Positions 61,424 to 64,000 of a DNA stretch of 64,000 nucleotides are shown one piece after another. Both the position numbers and the translations under genes were made by a program. The stretch comes from Tunturiibacter gelidiferens (GTDB lineage: Bacteria; Acidobacteriota; Terriglobia; Terriglobales; Acidobacteriaceae): positions 496,001 through 560,000 of the forward strand of contig NZ_JACHEB010000002.1 in the NCBI RefSeq assembly GCF_014201335.1, read 5' to 3'. A model generated the notes under the pieces. It was not told the origin of the DNA. It did no database searches and worked only from the letters and a program-made list of their open reading frames with translations. The stretch's first letter is position 1, and every line of letters starts with the position of its first letter.

Positions 61424-64000
<2,577 letters not shown>

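Overview
The window is a GC-rich bacterial chromosome segment, most likely from an Acidobacteriota (Terriglobia, Granulicella/Edaphobacter/Terriglobus-like) genome. That placement is an inference from gene content: VWFA-related, choice-of-anchor D/DUF4082, WXXGXW (YXWXPGYW), DUF885, DUF5996, DUF4331 and GH63/GH18/GH144-type proteins beside a standard housekeeping set. No ribosomal RNA is present to confirm it. I see no phage, insertion sequence, CRISPR array or intact tRNA. Gene density is high and about 55 protein genes can be supported.

Layout. 0.1-4.1 kb: a bifunctional (p)ppGpp enzyme (rel) and a cyclic-nucleotide-domain histidine kinase, both on minus. 4.6-6.5 kb: a large exported protein with three choice-of-anchor D repeats. 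6.8-7.9 kb: an S4 ribosomal protein paralogue (rpsD) and a coupled 77-residue protein, bracketed by two copies of a short RNA-like element. 8-13 kb: aconitase and a WXXGXW lipoprotein with a low-complexity tail. 13-19 kb: purD, then a same-strand run of aldo/keto reductase, DinB, exported double-VOC protein and Tat-exported sugar isomerase/epimerase, then a MerC-like membrane protein behind a palindromic site. 19-25 kb: purL-purF with a 4-nt overlap, a DUF5996 protein and dUTPase. 25-29.5 kb: DinB and a WYL regulator diverging around a palindromic operator, an SDR, a DUF4331 protein and RidA. 30-36 kb: translation genes (rplU, rpmA, rpsU, hisS, aspS) with a CxxC zinc-ribbon protein and a gamma carbonic anhydrase. 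36-50 kb: GH63-type glucosidase, lipoprotein, rhomboid-like protein that lacks its catalytic histidine, DUF1905, M28 peptidase, orphan LysW-like zinc ribbon, ferritin-like protein, galU, DUF885 and FkbM methyltransferase. 50-64 kb: cupin, VWFA-related protein, mfd, GH18, two tandem orphan sugar-binding lipoproteins, a quinone-oxidoreductase-type MDR, a formate/nitrite-type channel, ligA and the 3' end of a GH144-type glucanase.

Functional themes: purine synthesis (purD, purL, purF), translation and the stringent response, DNA repair and replication (mfd, ligA, dut), and glycan use (GH63, GH18, GH144, galU, sugar-binding lipoproteins).

The most unusual signals are non-coding: the paired RNA-like element around rpsD; a four-copy dispersed palindromic repeat; a second two-copy hairpin repeat with a fixed loop and different stem sequences; and a change of plus-strand bias from C-rich to G-rich at about 28-32 kb that ignores gene direction, as expected at a replication origin or an inversion breakpoint.
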